DNA of 12,931 bases from an uncultured Bacteroidota bacterium (GTDB lineage Bacteria > Bacteroidota > Bacteroidia > Chitinophagales > Chitinophagaceae). Location: the NCBI GenBank assembly GCA_903825065.1, contig CAIJZG010000102.1, positions 1 to 12,931 of the forward strand, written 5' to 3'. Below, piece by piece: positions 1-6,890 of this stretch; the first letter of the stretch is position 1, and every line of letters begins with the position of its first letter. The position numbers and the translations under genes were made by a program. The notes below the pieces were generated by a model. That model was given only the letters and a program-made list of their open reading frames with translations. It had not been told where the DNA came from and did not search any database.

Positions 1-447
1 AGATACAAAACCAGGGCCCAATAAGTTACCCGGAAATAATTTGATAAAATTAGCACCCATATTTTCTGCTTTAATAATTTCCGTAGGTGTCATACAACCT
101 GGTATCCAGGGCATGCGATGCAAACTTGCAATTTCAGCCACCGATTCAACAAGACCTGGGGACACCAAAAAATCTGCACCGGCTTTAATAAACAGATTAG
201 CCATCCCTGCATTTTTAATCGTGCCTACCCCAAGTTTCATTCCAGGCATTTCAGCATCCGCCACTTTTTTCATTTCCGTAAAATTAGCAAGTGCTGTTTT
301 TCCTCGATTAGTATATTCAATCGCACGGATACCTGCATCATACAGTGTTTTCATGATAGCTATACTTACATCTTTATCACTATGATAGTAAAGGGGTAAT
401 AACCCTTGTGAAGAAATAAGATCAAGTATTCTGGGATTCTTTTCCAT
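1..447 (-). CDS. eda: KDPG aldolase (2-dehydro-3-deoxyphosphogluconate aldolase), 3' end cut by window edge
   Basis: Class I aldolase that cleaves 2-keto-3-deoxy-6-phosphogluconate to pyruvate and glyceraldehyde-3-phosphate, the last step of the hexuronate route encoded next to it. The first 149 residues are visible, from ATG at 447 (MEKNPRILDL). The Eda pattern is clear. AIEYTNRG (42-49) supplies the catalytic Glu44, matching E. coli Glu45. GVGTIKNA (73-80) and FLVSPGL (93-99) are the usual barrel strands. NFIKLFPGN (133-141) carries the Schiff-base Lys136, matching E. coli Lys133. The family is about 205-220 aa, so roughly 60-70 residues lie outside the window. There is no frameshift in the visible part. 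It is on the same strand as uxaB-uxaA-uxaC-kdgK but separated from kdgK by the oppositely oriented gene at 583-1035, so it probably has its own promoter in the 135-bp gap 448-582. I found no convincing promoter there. The family assignment is firm; KDPG versus KHG preference is not resolved. Confidence 0.93.
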   Translation of the reverse strand, partial: MEKNPRILDLISSQGLLPLYYHSDKDVSIAIMKTLYDAGIRAIEYTNRGKTALANFTEMKKVADAEMPGMKLGVGTIKNAGMANLFIKAGADFLVSPGLVESVAEIASLHRMPWIPGCMTPTEIIKAENMGANFIKLFPGNLLGPGFVS

Positions 448-582
448 ATAGCAATTATTTAATTGTCTTCTATTTTAAAGTTACTCTATATTATTTCAGA
501 AAAACTACATGGAAAGAATGTTTTACGAAAGAATTTATAATCCAAGTCTTTGTTATCTTCAATAAATATTTAAAAAAAATAC

Positions 583-1035
583 ATGGTAATTGATCATATA
601 AGTAATAGCTCAAAATATTACAATCTGAATCCGCTTTTCAAAAAAGCTTTTGATTTCATTAATTCTACTAATTTAAATAGTATCTCCATTGGACATCATG
701 AAATTGACGGGAAGGACCTCAGAGTAATAGTTGCAGATGAAAATGGTGTTCCCGAATCTGCTTCGGTTTCTGAATTTGAATGCCATAATCAGCATATAGA
801 TATTCAGTTCTGCATATCAGGTATTGAAAGATACGGTTGGAAACCTCGCAATACCTGCCATTTACCAAGAGGCGAATTTAGTGCTGAGAAAGATGTTTTA
901 TTTTATGATGACAAACCTGATATGTTTTTTACTTTAAAAGAAAATCAGTTTGTGATTTTATTTCCTGAAGACGTGCATGCTCCCATGATCTCTGAGGGAA
1001 GGATTCGGAAACTAATCTTTAAAGTGAGAATTTGA
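583..1035 (+). CDS. YhcH/YjgK/YiaL (DUF386) family protein, possible sugar anomerase
   Basis: A 150-residue cytoplasmic protein of the YhcH/YjgK/YiaL (EbgC-like) cupin-fold family. The start MVIDHISNSS is typical, followed by an EIDGKDL segment (40-46). FECHNQHIDIQF (65-76) and FPEDVHAP (127-134) hold the conserved likely metal ligands (Glu66, His68, Asp73, His132). There is no signal peptide, and the length is that of the family. The ATG at 583 follows an A-rich leader, as is usual in Bacteroidota. Members commonly sit in sugar and sugar-acid operons. E. coli YhcH (NanQ) has been described as a sialic acid anomerase, while YiaL and YjgK have no firm role known to me. By analogy this protein may interconvert anomers of a hexuronate or keto-sugar acid, but that is inference. 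It lies between kdgK and eda on the opposite strand, its stop 4 bp from the kdgK stop, so it is transcribed separately from both. Confidence 0.88.
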   Translation: MVIDHISNSSKYYNLNPLFKKAFDFINSTNLNSISIGHHEIDGKDLRVIVADENGVPESASVSEFECHNQHIDIQFCISGIERYGWKPRNTCHLPRGEFSAEKDVLFYDDKPDMFFTLKENQFVILFPEDVHAPMISEGRIRKLIFKVRI

Positions 1036-1068
1036 TAAACTACTGATATTTCAGTAATAGTTTATTAA
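1032..1068. terminator. Imperfect hairpin spanning the two convergent stop codons (candidate bidirectional terminator)
   Basis: Arm ATAAACT (1035-1041) pairs with AGTTTAT (1059-1065), and ACTGA (1042-1046) pairs with TCAGT (1051-1055). The loop is 4 nt and a 3-nt bulge sits on one side. The stem extends outward by one G-T wobble and two A-T pairs. It overlaps the stop codons of both the YhcH-like gene and kdgK, which are only 4 bp apart. No strong T-run follows on either strand, so intrinsic termination is uncertain. Confidence 0.4.
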
Positions 1069-2050
1069 CTGACGTAACATTCTGTCTTGTGCCATCACCT
1101 TTTTCTTGAAGTTTCCCAACTGCTGCTGCAGTTGCGAAATCTAGTATTTTTTGTGGCTGATCACCCTGTAAAATTCCATAAATGAGTCCGGCCATAAAAC
1201 AATCTCCACTCCCACTTCTATCTACAATTTGTTCTACCTTAAATTCAAGAGATTGATAATTGAGATTGTTTTGATATAGGGTTGTATAATACTTAATTTG
1301 TTTCTCTTCAGTATCAAAACGAAAGGTATTTGCTACAGTTTTACACGAAGGATACTCCAGCATTATTTCTTTAGATACAGCAAATGATTGATCTAAATAT
1401 GATTGTTTTGAATTCTTTTCATGAATTTTTTCATCAATTGCTATCCCCAACAAAGTATTGGCACTCCAGATATTTCCCATCACTAAATTACAATAGGGTA
1501 ATAATTGTTTCATCACAGGGATTGGACTCGCAGTATATTTCCAAAGTCTAGATCTATAATTTAAATCAATCGATACAATGATATTTTTTTGGATTGCCAT
1601 TTTTACGGCTTCCAAACAAATATCTGCAAGGTTTTGATTTATTGCAGGTGTGATTGCTGAAAAGTTAAACCAATGAATACCTTCAAATACTTTGTCCCAA
1701 TCAATAGTACCTTTCTTTAAATTTGCAAAGGAAGAATCTGAACGGTCGTAAACAACGGCCCCTTTTAAGTCTGCCCCATGATCTAAGAAATATAGACCAA
1801 TTCTATCTCCAGACAAGATCATTTTATCAGTTCCCACTTTAGAATCATTAAGGAATTGCATAATCCTGGAAGCCATAAAATTATCCGGCAATGCTGAACA
1901 ATATTCTACCCCAATTCCAAAATGGGATAATGCTCTTGCTACATTAGCTTCTGCGCCTCCTAAATAAATGGAGAAGGGATCCTTGTTAACATCCACTAAA
2001 AATGGAGATATCCGCAACAATAGTTCACCAAAACAAAGTACCTTTTTCAT
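1040..2050 (-). CDS. kdgK: 2-dehydro-3-deoxygluconokinase (KDG kinase), PfkB family
   Basis: Phosphorylates 2-keto-3-deoxygluconate (KDG) to KDPG with ATP, linking altronate dehydratase to the Eda aldolase. The 336-residue product is full length for a PfkB sugar kinase. It begins MKKVLCFGELLLRI, carries GGAEANVA (31-38) in the substrate-binding region, IDLNYRSRLW (161-170), and the C-terminal anion-hole/catalytic signature DRSGSGDCFMAG (277-288) with Asp283 as general base. Most PfkB proteins read GAGD at this motif; here it is GSGD, a small change I expect to be tolerated. I chose ATG at 2050; an in-frame TTG one codon upstream is a less likely start. It follows uxaC by 18 bp and is last in the uxaB-uxaA-uxaC-kdgK operon. 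KDG kinase is preferred over other PfkB activities because of this context; sequence alone would support only a sugar kinase. Confidence 0.9.
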   Translation of the reverse strand: MKKVLCFGELLLRISPFLVDVNKDPFSIYLGGAEANVARALSHFGIGVEYCSALPDNFMASRIMQFLNDSKVGTDKMILSGDRIGLYFLDHGADLKGAVVYDRSDSSFANLKKGTIDWDKVFEGIHWFNFSAITPAINQNLADICLEAVKMAIQKNIIVSIDLNYRSRLWKYTASPIPVMKQLLPYCNLVMGNIWSANTLLGIAIDEKIHEKNSKQSYLDQSFAVSKEIMLEYPSCKTVANTFRFDTEEKQIKYYTTLYQNNLNYQSLEFKVEQIVDRSGSGDCFMAGLIYGILQGDQPQKILDFATAAAVGKLQEKGDGTRQNVTSVNKLLLKYQ

Positions 2051-2068
2051 CAAAATAATTTAAGAGAT

Positions 2069-3493
2069 TTATTGAAAATCTGGAGTAATATTTTCCCATC
2101 CGAAATACACTCTTGCATTTCTATAACAGATATCTTGTATTATCTCTCCTACCCATTTTGTATCGTTGGGTAGTTCTCCATTTTCAATTTCTGATCCAAA
2201 TAAGTTGCATAATATCCTGCGAAAATATTCGTGTCTGGGAAACGACAGAAAGCTTCTTGAATCTGTTAGCATTCCTACAAACTTGCTCAACAAACCCATA
2301 TTGGATAAAGCATTAATTTGTTTAATCATACCATCTTTTTGATCTAAAAACCACCACGCCGCTCCATATTGAATTTTGCCAGCAGTGGAACCATCATTAA
2401 AATTGCCTGCCATTGAAGCAAATAGCTCATTATCTGCGGGATTTAAATTATAAAGAATGGTTTTAGCTAGTTTATTATCTCCATCAAGTCTACTTAAAAA
2501 TTTCGCTAGGGATTTTGCATGAGAAAAATCTCCAATCGAGTCCCATCCGGTATCAGGCCCCAATGACTTTATCATACGCTCATTATTATTTCGCAAGGCA
2601 CCTAAATGAAGTTGCTGCACCCATCCTTTCTCATGATCCCATTCTGCAAAATGATATAAGAGGGCTGACTTAAATTTCAGTTGTTCTTCAACATTCAAAA
2701 TTTTGCTAAGCCTTAATTTATCGAAAATAGAATTTATCTCTGCAGCTGTGTAATCTTCAGCATAGATTTCCTCTAAACCATGATCAGAAACATGGCATCC
2801 AATTGAAGCAAAAAAATCATGCCTGGATTTTAAAGCTCTCAAATAATCATTAAAATTTGAAACGGACTGATTAGAAACAGCTTCTAATTGATAGAGATAG
2901 GAACCAAATTTTTCGGGATTATTAATGTCCATGGCTTTATCTGGACGAAATGCAGGAAGTATTGGAATTTCAAATCCTTCTTTTTGTAATTGTATATGAA
3001 AATTCAAATTATCAACAGGGTCATCTGTTGTACATACAAGAGCAACGTTCATTTTCCGTAGCAAATTTTTAACTGAAAATGAAGGGGTTTGTAATTTATC
3101 TGAACAATATTTATAAATATTTGAAGCTGTTTCAGAATTAAGCATTTCGTGTATGTCAAAATAACGTTGCAATTCAAGATGTGTCCAATGATACAAAGGG
3201 TTTCTAAGTGTATATGGAACTGTATCAGACCATTTTATAAACTTGTCATAATCTGAAGCATCTCCAGTACAGAAATTTTCAGATACTGCATTGGCTCTCA
3301 TGGCTCTCCATTTATAATGGTCTCCAGCTAACCAGGCTTCCGTTATGTTTTTAAACTGATAATCTTCTGCAATTTGTTTTGGAGAAAGATGACAATGATA
3401 ATCGATCAAAGGCAAACTCTTTGCATAAGTATGATATAAATTCTCAGCAGTTTTGTTTTGTAACAAAAAGTTTTCGTCAATAAATTTTTTCAT
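2069..3493 (-). CDS. uxaC: Uronate isomerase (glucuronate/galacturonate isomerase)
   Basis: Isomerises D-galacturonate to D-tagaturonate, and usually also D-glucuronate to D-fructuronate, as the first cytoplasmic step of the pathway. The product is 474 aa, the normal UxaC length, and belongs to the amidohydrolase-like TIM-barrel superfamily. The metal-binding HxH is in DYHCHLSP (31-38; His33, His35). Further family signatures are CTTDDPVDNL (154-163), QLHLGALRNNN (294-304) and GMLTDSRSFLSFPRHEYF (407-424), where Asp411 is the conserved barrel-end aspartate. The start at 3493 (MKKFIDENFLL) matches the family N-terminus. There is a 29-bp gap from uxaA and an 18-bp gap to kdgK, consistent with one transcript. 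No uxuA/uxuB genes accompany it here, so galacturonate is the likelier main substrate. Confidence 0.96.
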   Translation of the reverse strand: MKKFIDENFLLQNKTAENLYHTYAKSLPLIDYHCHLSPKQIAEDYQFKNITEAWLAGDHYKWRAMRANAVSENFCTGDASDYDKFIKWSDTVPYTLRNPLYHWTHLELQRYFDIHEMLNSETASNIYKYCSDKLQTPSFSVKNLLRKMNVALVCTTDDPVDNLNFHIQLQKEGFEIPILPAFRPDKAMDINNPEKFGSYLYQLEAVSNQSVSNFNDYLRALKSRHDFFASIGCHVSDHGLEEIYAEDYTAAEINSIFDKLRLSKILNVEEQLKFKSALLYHFAEWDHEKGWVQQLHLGALRNNNERMIKSLGPDTGWDSIGDFSHAKSLAKFLSRLDGDNKLAKTILYNLNPADNELFASMAGNFNDGSTAGKIQYGAAWWFLDQKDGMIKQINALSNMGLLSKFVGMLTDSRSFLSFPRHEYFRRILCNLFGSEIENGELPNDTKWVGEIIQDICYRNARVYFGWENITPDFQ

Positions 3494-3522
3494 TTGCCTT
3501 GCTTATTCAATTAACTATTCAT

Positions 3523-5181
3523 TTACAAACTAACTCCTCTTTTCCAAGGTATAAAATCATCCTGCCCATGGTGCATTGCGTGTACCGTTTTAATACCACT
3601 AGCCAACTCAATTACATAATCTAAAATTCTTTCGCCGGCTTCCTCAATGGTTTCTAAACCCTCTATAATTGTTCCAGTATTGATATCGATTATATCCGGC
3701 ATTTTATTAAAGAGTACCGTATTAGTTGCAATTTTTACTACAGGCACTATTGGATTTCCAGTTGGAGTTCCAAGGCCTGTTGTAAACAATACAATGTTAG
3801 CACCAGAAGCCACTTCTGCTGTTGTTGATTCCACATCATTACCAGGAGTACATAAAAGATTTAAACCAGGAATCACCAATTTTTCCGGATAATCCAATAC
3901 ATCAACCACTGGAGAAGTTCCTGCTTTTTTTGCAGCACCGGCAGATTTAATGGCATCTGTAATTAAACCATCTTTAATATTGCCGGGCGATGGATTCATA
4001 TAAAATCCACTACCACTTTCTTCTGCTCTTTTATTATAGTCTTGCATTAATTGCATAAATCTATTTGCAGTCTCCTCTTTTACACAGCGATCACTCAATT
4101 CCTGTTCAACTCCGCATAGTTCTGGAAATTCTGATAGAATAACCGAACCTCCTAATGCAACCAATAAATCAGAAGTATGACCAATTGCAGGATTAGCCGA
4201 AAGGCCCGAAAATCCATCTGACCCCCCACACTCAAGGCCAATTACCAGCTTATTAATTGCCGCTGGCTTTCTGGTTTGTTCATTTGCCTGGACTAAGCCT
4301 AAAAAAGTTTGTCTGATAGCGGATTCGATTAAATTTGTTTCAGTGCCTGCTATTTGCTGTTCTAAAATATAAAGAGGACGATCGTAATGTGGGTTTCTTT
4401 TTTGAATTTCTTCCTGTAACAGAGACGACTGTGCATTTTGGCATCCCAAACTCAAAACAGTTGCGCCAGCACAATTGGGATGTACTATGTATCCAGCTAA
4501 CAAACCACAAAGGGCTTTAGCGTCAGAGCGCGTACCTCCACAGCCCCCTTCGTGAGTAAGAAATTTAATGCCATCTATATTTTTGAAAACAGGTTCTATC
4601 GCATCAAGGGTATTTTGTTCCTGAAAAATTTCTGCTTCAATTTTTGCTAACCCTTTTTTAGTTTTATATAAACCCGCTAGGTTTTTTGTAAACTGATGAT
4701 ATCTTTTGGGCCTTGCATATCCAAGTTCATCAAGCAATGCATCTTTCAAAACTTCGATGTTTCTATTTTCACAAAAAACCAATGGAATAACTAACCAATA
4801 GTTCGCTGTTCCAACTGAACCATCTTTGCGATGATAGCCCATGAATTTTTTATCCTTCCATTTTTCTATATCTGGAATCTGCCAATTTGTTTTTCTATTT
4901 CCTAATTTAAAATCATCTGAAGCATGTCGAATATTTTCTGTAGTTATTTTACAAGCAACAGGTAAATCAATCGTAGCTTTTCCAACCAAAACACCATACA
5001 TGATAATACTGCCGTCTTTGGGAATAGGCATTATTGTGAATTTGTGTTTTGCAGGAACTGAATCGATTAAATGAAAGGTATTCCCCTTAAATTGAATTAT
5101 TTCATCTTTCGATAAATCCTTTAAAGCAACAATAACATTGTCTGTTGGATGTACTTGCAATACTTTTTGTTTATCGGGCAT
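3523..5181 (-). CDS. uxaA: Altronate dehydratase, full-length with N-terminal SAF domain
   Basis: Dehydrates D-altronate to 2-keto-3-deoxygluconate; family members are metal-dependent (Fe2+ or similar) cytoplasmic enzymes. From ATG at 5181 the product is 552 aa. It has an N-terminal SAF-type domain (about 1-80, beginning MPDKQKVLQVHPTDNV) and the large galactarate dehydratase/altronate hydrolase domain (about 110-552). Visible signatures are FLTHEGGCGGTRSDAK (207-222), VHPNCAGATVLSLGCQNAQ (233-251), GLECGGSDGFSGLSANPA (315-332), LCTPGNDVESTTAEV (443-457) and GLGTPTGNPIVPV (469-481). The frame is open further upstream, with an ATG at 5214 and a GTG at 5226 inside uxaB. I chose 5181 because it gives the usual N-terminus and starts 1 bp after the uxaB stop (TAGTATG), suggesting translational coupling. 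It is second in the hexuronate operon. Confidence 0.94.
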   Translation of the reverse strand: MPDKQKVLQVHPTDNVIVALKDLSKDEIIQFKGNTFHLIDSVPAKHKFTIMPIPKDGSIIMYGVLVGKATIDLPVACKITTENIRHASDDFKLGNRKTNWQIPDIEKWKDKKFMGYHRKDGSVGTANYWLVIPLVFCENRNIEVLKDALLDELGYARPKRYHQFTKNLAGLYKTKKGLAKIEAEIFQEQNTLDAIEPVFKNIDGIKFLTHEGGCGGTRSDAKALCGLLAGYIVHPNCAGATVLSLGCQNAQSSLLQEEIQKRNPHYDRPLYILEQQIAGTETNLIESAIRQTFLGLVQANEQTRKPAAINKLVIGLECGGSDGFSGLSANPAIGHTSDLLVALGGSVILSEFPELCGVEQELSDRCVKEETANRFMQLMQDYNKRAEESGSGFYMNPSPGNIKDGLITDAIKSAGAAKKAGTSPVVDVLDYPEKLVIPGLNLLCTPGNDVESTTAEVASGANIVLFTTGLGTPTGNPIVPVVKIATNTVLFNKMPDIIDINTGTIIEGLETIEEAGERILDYVIELASGIKTVHAMHHGQDDFIPWKRGVSL

Positions 5182-5182
5182 A

Positions 5183-6697
5183 CTAACTATATTTTTCCAT
5201 GAGTAATTTAACATTTTTCTCTGCACCCTGATCTAATACTTCTATCACTTCAACTAATTTATCACATAACCCATTGATGTCATTAAGATTTGTACCCCAA
5301 ATTGTGACATCGCTTAATATACTAGAAACAGCATCGACTGTATTTTTTCCAAACCAATAATGATACATTAATTCTGCTTTATCATCATTTACTGTATGAA
5401 GATGATTCCCAATTGTCCTTTGAAACAATCCATCCTTAATTTTTTCCGTTTTCATGAACAATAGATAGGCTGCAAATCCAAGTAACATACATGCAGGAAT
5501 CGCCCTTTGTTTTTTACTATTTATTAAAAACAATGGAACATTTCTGATAGCAATTTTAGTACTGAACTGCATGCTGATATTAATCCACTTATGCTCAATA
5601 GACTCGTTGCTAAAGCGATCAATAACTTGTTCTGCAAAAATTTGGGCTTCTTGTTCAGAAATGCTTTCAGAAATGAGAAGTGGCTTAATCTCATTCAACA
5701 TTAAAGTTTTTACAAATTGTCTGAAATAATCAGTCCGCATCGCATCTCTAACAGTATCAAATCCACATAAAATGGCAAGCCCACAGGAAAAACTATGAGT
5801 ACCATTCAATAGCCTAAGTTTAAGTTCTTTATATAAATTAATATCAGGCACTACTTTTACTGTTAGATTCGTTTTTGCAAAAGATAGTGTTTCAATAGTT
5901 TTTTTATTAGAACTTTCTATTGCCCATAAACTATAGGGTTCGCATAAAATCATCAAATCGTCTTGATATCCTAATATTGTTTCTTCTACTATTTTTTTTT
6001 CGTCAGATAATTTTCCAGGTACAATTCTATCTACTAATGAATTGCAAAAATCATTCTCCTCATTCATCCATTTTATAAATTCTGGAGGAAGCTGATTAAA
6101 AATTGCCAATTCATTTAAAATGGATTTTAATAGTTTCCCATTCTCAGGAACCAACTCAGTTGGAATGATTACTACTCCTCTGCTTACATCAGCACCGAAA
6201 TGCTTATACCGTTCCCATAATACAGATAAAAGTTTTGCTGGAAAAGAAATTGGGGGATTTAAAAAAATCGACTCCTTCATTAAACTAATTCCGATTTCAG
6301 TAGTATTTGAAATGATAACTTGTAAATCCGGACTCGCAGCTAACAATAATACCTCATTCCAATTTTCATTCGCAGTTAAAACCCGACTAATAGAAGCGTT
6401 GACAATTATTTTATTTACTTTTTTACCATTTTCATACCCTCTGATAATGGTTGTATATAAACCATCTTGATTCGAAAAACTAGCAGAATTTTCTTTATTA
6501 GTAGATTTTACAACTACTACCCTTCCATTGAAAACAGCTTTTTTATTGGCTTGATCGATAAAAAAATCTGGAAGGCCTCGCAACAGAACGCCTGTTCCAA
6601 ATTGCAGCACTTTTTCTGATAATGAAAAGATAGCTTCATGGGGCAAGTCTATAAAATCGGAATTGATAAATGGCAAGTTTTGCTTTTGTAGTTGCAT
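5183..6697 (-). CDS. uxaB: Tagaturonate reductase (altronate oxidoreductase), mannitol dehydrogenase family
   Basis: NADH-dependent reduction of D-tagaturonate to D-altronate. The 504-residue protein belongs to the polyol-specific long-chain (mannitol) dehydrogenase family. The Rossmann nucleotide-binding strand-loop is KVLQFGTGVLLRGLPDFFID (29-48), followed by FNGRVVVVKST (56-66). The C-terminal domain has the catalytic K-x4-N-x2-H triad in ELKLRLLNGTHSF (Lys293, Asn298, His301). The ATG at 6697 (MQLQKQNLPF) is chosen over an in-frame GTG at 6712, which would add five residues. It is the first gene of the minus-strand operon and faces the shared control region 6698-6890. UxuB (fructuronate reductase) belongs to the same family, but the adjacent uxaA and the GTGVLLRG-type N-terminus favour UxaB. 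Confidence 0.93.
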   Translation of the reverse strand: MQLQKQNLPFINSDFIDLPHEAIFSLSEKVLQFGTGVLLRGLPDFFIDQANKKAVFNGRVVVVKSTNKENSASFSNQDGLYTTIIRGYENGKKVNKIIVNASISRVLTANENWNEVLLLAASPDLQVIISNTTEIGISLMKESIFLNPPISFPAKLLSVLWERYKHFGADVSRGVVIIPTELVPENGKLLKSILNELAIFNQLPPEFIKWMNEENDFCNSLVDRIVPGKLSDEKKIVEETILGYQDDLMILCEPYSLWAIESSNKKTIETLSFAKTNLTVKVVPDINLYKELKLRLLNGTHSFSCGLAILCGFDTVRDAMRTDYFRQFVKTLMLNEIKPLLISESISEQEAQIFAEQVIDRFSNESIEHKWINISMQFSTKIAIRNVPLFLINSKKQRAIPACMLLGFAAYLLFMKTEKIKDGLFQRTIGNHLHTVNDDKAELMYHYWFGKNTVDAVSSILSDVTIWGTNLNDINGLCDKLVEVIEVLDQGAEKNVKLLMEKYS

Positions 6698-6778
6698 AAA
6701 ATTTGTAATCACTTTTGCGCGAAGGTATTTTTTGAAGTTCGTTTATCTCAATTTCATATTCAAATAAGAATTTTTTAT

Positions 6779-6804
6779 CGCAAACGTTACCGCTAACGTT
6801 GCCA
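6779..6804. promoter_or_regulatory. Tandem LacI-family-type operator boxes in the divergent promoter region
   Basis: Two overlapping 14-bp pseudo-palindromes lie end to end: CGCAAACGTTACCG (6779-6792) and CGCTAACGTTGCCA (6791-6804). Each has a central AACGTT, as in many LacI/PurR-family operators with a central CpG, and the centres are 12 bp apart. The pair can equally be read as one 18-bp inverted repeat, AACGTTA-CCGC-TAACGTT (6783-6800). Immediately to the right, TTGCCAA occurs twice with an 8-bp period (6799-6805, 6807-6813). The site lies 82 bp before uxaB and 87 bp before the permease gene, so it could control both operons. No LacI gene is in the window; the regulator is inferred. Confidence 0.6.
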
Positions 6805-6814
6805 ATTTGCCAAA
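6781..6814 (-). promoter_or_regulatory. Candidate Bacteroidota-type promoter for the uxaB operon, overlapping the operator
   Basis: On the minus strand, TTTG (6814-6811) lies 22 bp before AACGTTTG (6788-6781). This resembles the Bacteroidota/Flavobacterium promoter pattern TTG-N17-23-TAnnTTTG, with one mismatch in the -7 element. Transcription would start near 6774, giving a leader of roughly 75 nt. The -7 element falls inside the left operator box, which fits repression. The pattern is short and degenerate, so this is weak evidence. Confidence 0.3.
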
Positions 6815-6890
6815 TTTATGAATCCTTTATTTGAAGGCAATTTATTCTAAATGAATTTCCTATTTTTAATGTTACGACTAACCGCTTGCT

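Noticed and set aside
41..385. Plus-strand open frames opposite eda (also 118-399) and similar frames opposite uxaA, uxaB, uxaC and amylosucrase
   Set aside because: They lie antisense to or out of frame with genes that have clear family motifs and show no recognisable domain or leader of their own.
448..582. Search for promoter, operator or small RNA in the eda / YhcH-like divergent gap
   Set aside because: It is AT-rich with only partial matches to TAnnTTTG and no AACGTT box; nothing is strong enough to call.
2051..2053. TTG start one codon upstream for kdgK
   Set aside because: The adjacent ATG gives the typical MKKVLCFGE start; TTG is rarely preferred directly before an ATG.
3162..3170. 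TAACGTTGC inside uxaC, identical to half of the operator, and AACGTT at 3044-3049
   Set aside because: These are coding positions without the second box or the flanking CG pairs; chance occurrence is likely.
6698..6712. GTG start at 6712 for uxaB
   Set aside because: It adds only five residues; the ATG at 6697 is the ordinary choice and lies close to the family N-terminus.
6806..6833. Plus-strand promoter for the permease: TTTG (6806-6809) and TTTATTTG (6826-6833)
   Set aside because: The spacing is 16 bp, just outside the usual range, and the -7 element has a mismatch at its second base. It is too weak to list as a feature.
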